Part shown: positions 63,719 to 64,000 of the stretch, in pieces
Position numbering within the stretch: position 1 is the stretch's first letter
Layout: each line of letters begins with the position of its first letter
Source: Flavobacteriales bacterium
GTDB taxonomy: Bacteria > Bacteroidota > Bacteroidia > Flavobacteriales > Flavobacteriaceae
Assembly: GCA_003331305.1 (NCBI GenBank)
Contig: QOQB01000003.1
Coordinates: 1-64,000 of the forward strand
Reading direction: 5' to 3'
DNA: 64,000 bases
Program-made: the position numbers and the translations under genes
Notes under the pieces: generated by a model
Database searches by the model: none
Seen by the model: only the letters and a program-made list of their open reading frames with translations
Told to the model about the DNA's origin: nothing

Positions 63719-63760
63719 CCCAAATCACACATGTGTCCGATTGGACACATTAGATTTGGG
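63719..63760 (-). promoter_or_regulatory. Two-tier hairpin in the bTHX leader
   Basis: An outer 8-base-pair stem (CCCAAATC 63719-63726 with GATTTGGG 63753-63760) encloses an inner 8-base-pair stem (ATGTGTCC 63731-63738 with GGACACAT 63743-63750) with a four-base loop. On the bTHX messenger the outer GATTTGGG arm can instead pair with a second CCAAATC (GATTTGG on the plus strand at 63706-63712) four bases before the start codon. No T tract follows, so it is not a standard terminator. Confidence 0.6.
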
Positions 63761-63769
63761 AGTTAAGCA

Positions 63770-63777
63770 TAAATGTA
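63770..63777 (-). promoter_or_regulatory. Possible promoter box for the bTHX gene (one mismatch)
   Basis: Minus strand TACATTTA, one base from TAnnTTTG, eight bases after the trpA stop. Transcription from here would begin just before the hairpin, placing the hairpin at the messenger 5' end. Confidence 0.4.
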
Positions 63778-63784
63778 TAAAAAA

Positions 63785-64000
63785 TTAGCGTATTTGCGTC
63801 ACAAAGTCAGAAACACTATCAGCACCGTTTGCTTCAAGATGTTTAATAAACGCTGAGCCAATGATAGCCCCTTTGCTGTGTGCTGTAGCCGCTTCATAGG
63901 TCTCGGCGTTACTGATGCCAAAACCAACCAAAAGTTTTGCGTTAAGATTCATGGCACCAATACGTTTAAAATAGTCAGCTTGCGCATCGCCAAAACTACT
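63785..64000 (-). CDS. trpA: Tryptophan synthase alpha subunit, C-terminal part (cut by window edge)
   Basis: The window ends inside this gene; 71 C-terminal residues and the stop (63785-63787) are visible. The segment LLVGFGISNAETYEAA and GAIIGSAFIKHLEANG is the phosphate-binding end of the TrpA TIM barrel, and the final helix SDFVTQIR ends the protein. TrpA cleaves indole-3-glycerol phosphate. The bTHX gene follows 82 bases downstream on the same strand. Confidence 0.9.
   Translation of the reverse strand, partial: SSFGDAQADYFKRIGAMNLNAKLLVGFGISNAETYEAATAHSKGAIIGSAFIKHLEANGADSVSDFVTQIR

Noticed and set aside
63719-63760. Hairpin as a rho-independent terminator of trpA
   Set aside because: On the minus strand the hairpin is followed by TTAAAACC, not a T tract. 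A leader structure explains it better, although a termination role cannot be excluded.

Overview
The window reads as a piece of a Bacteroidota chromosome, most likely a marine member of Flavobacteriaceae. Supporting signs are recurrent promoters of the Bacteroidota type (a TAnnTTTG box just upstream of start codons, with almost no Shine-Dalgarno sequences), low G+C content, proteins with type IX secretion (T9SS) C-terminal signals, a TonB-dependent receptor, a Porin_10-type porin, DUF1573 and DUF4136 proteins, and lineage-typical neighbours such as ddl / PASTA protein / rluD and rsfS / ftsH / LUD / cdsA / psd. No plasmid, phage, intact IS element, CRISPR array or secondary-metabolite cluster is visible. 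Genes are packed tightly, with several overlapping ends.

Layout. 0-3 kb: FecA-like TonB receptor, then a scar in which a truncated DoxX-like gene abuts a decayed serine-recombinase C-terminus beside initiator tRNA-Met. 3-13 kb: era, der, a MerR/M23 peptidase pair, alaS, a DUF4136 lipoprotein, an ACC deaminase-like PLP enzyme, a GH73/LysM lipoprotein and hemL. 13-24 kb: a large metzincin-type protease, lysS, a missed 55-residue yqaE gene, lipB, a large lipoprotein of unknown role downstream of rnhB, fbp and a porin. 24-33 kb: gltD/gltB (ammonia assimilation), nhaD (Na+/H+ exchange), folC and tRNA-Val. 33-43 kb: glmS, a secreted sulfatase, an ASCH protein, acetoacetyl-CoA synthetase, a CdsZ-like coiled-coil protein, a Nif3 family protein, lpxK and lipA. 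43-48 kb: a minus-strand run DUF1573, aminotransferase, murB, a 4-Cys membrane peptide, an ECF sigma factor and an Nramp-like transporter. 48-58 kb: valS, psd-cdsA-LUD-ftsH-rsfS, a secreted GH16 glucanase and birA. 58-64 kb: SRPBCC protein, pyrE, NUDIX protein, coaD, ddl, PASTA protein, rluD, yaaA, a missed 37-residue bTHX ribosomal protein gene, and the 3' end of trpA.

Most of the window is housekeeping: translation and ribosome assembly, cell envelope (murB, ddl, glmS, lpxK, cdsA, psd, peptidoglycan hydrolases), cofactors (lipoate, biotin, folate, CoA, heme) and central nitrogen and carbon metabolism. The accessory layer is small: a TonB receptor plus secreted glycan-active enzymes (sulfatase, GH16), consistent with a polysaccharide-degrading lifestyle. 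I did not find a clear new multi-gene system. The strongest unexplained signals are a two-state-looking hairpin leader upstream of bTHX, a duplicated birA 5' end flanking the GH16 gene (an insertion footprint), an Nramp-like transporter lacking most canonical metal ligands in a sigma-factor run, a zinc-ribbon protein that has lost all four cysteines, and head-to-head near-leaderless promoters between nif3 and lpxK.
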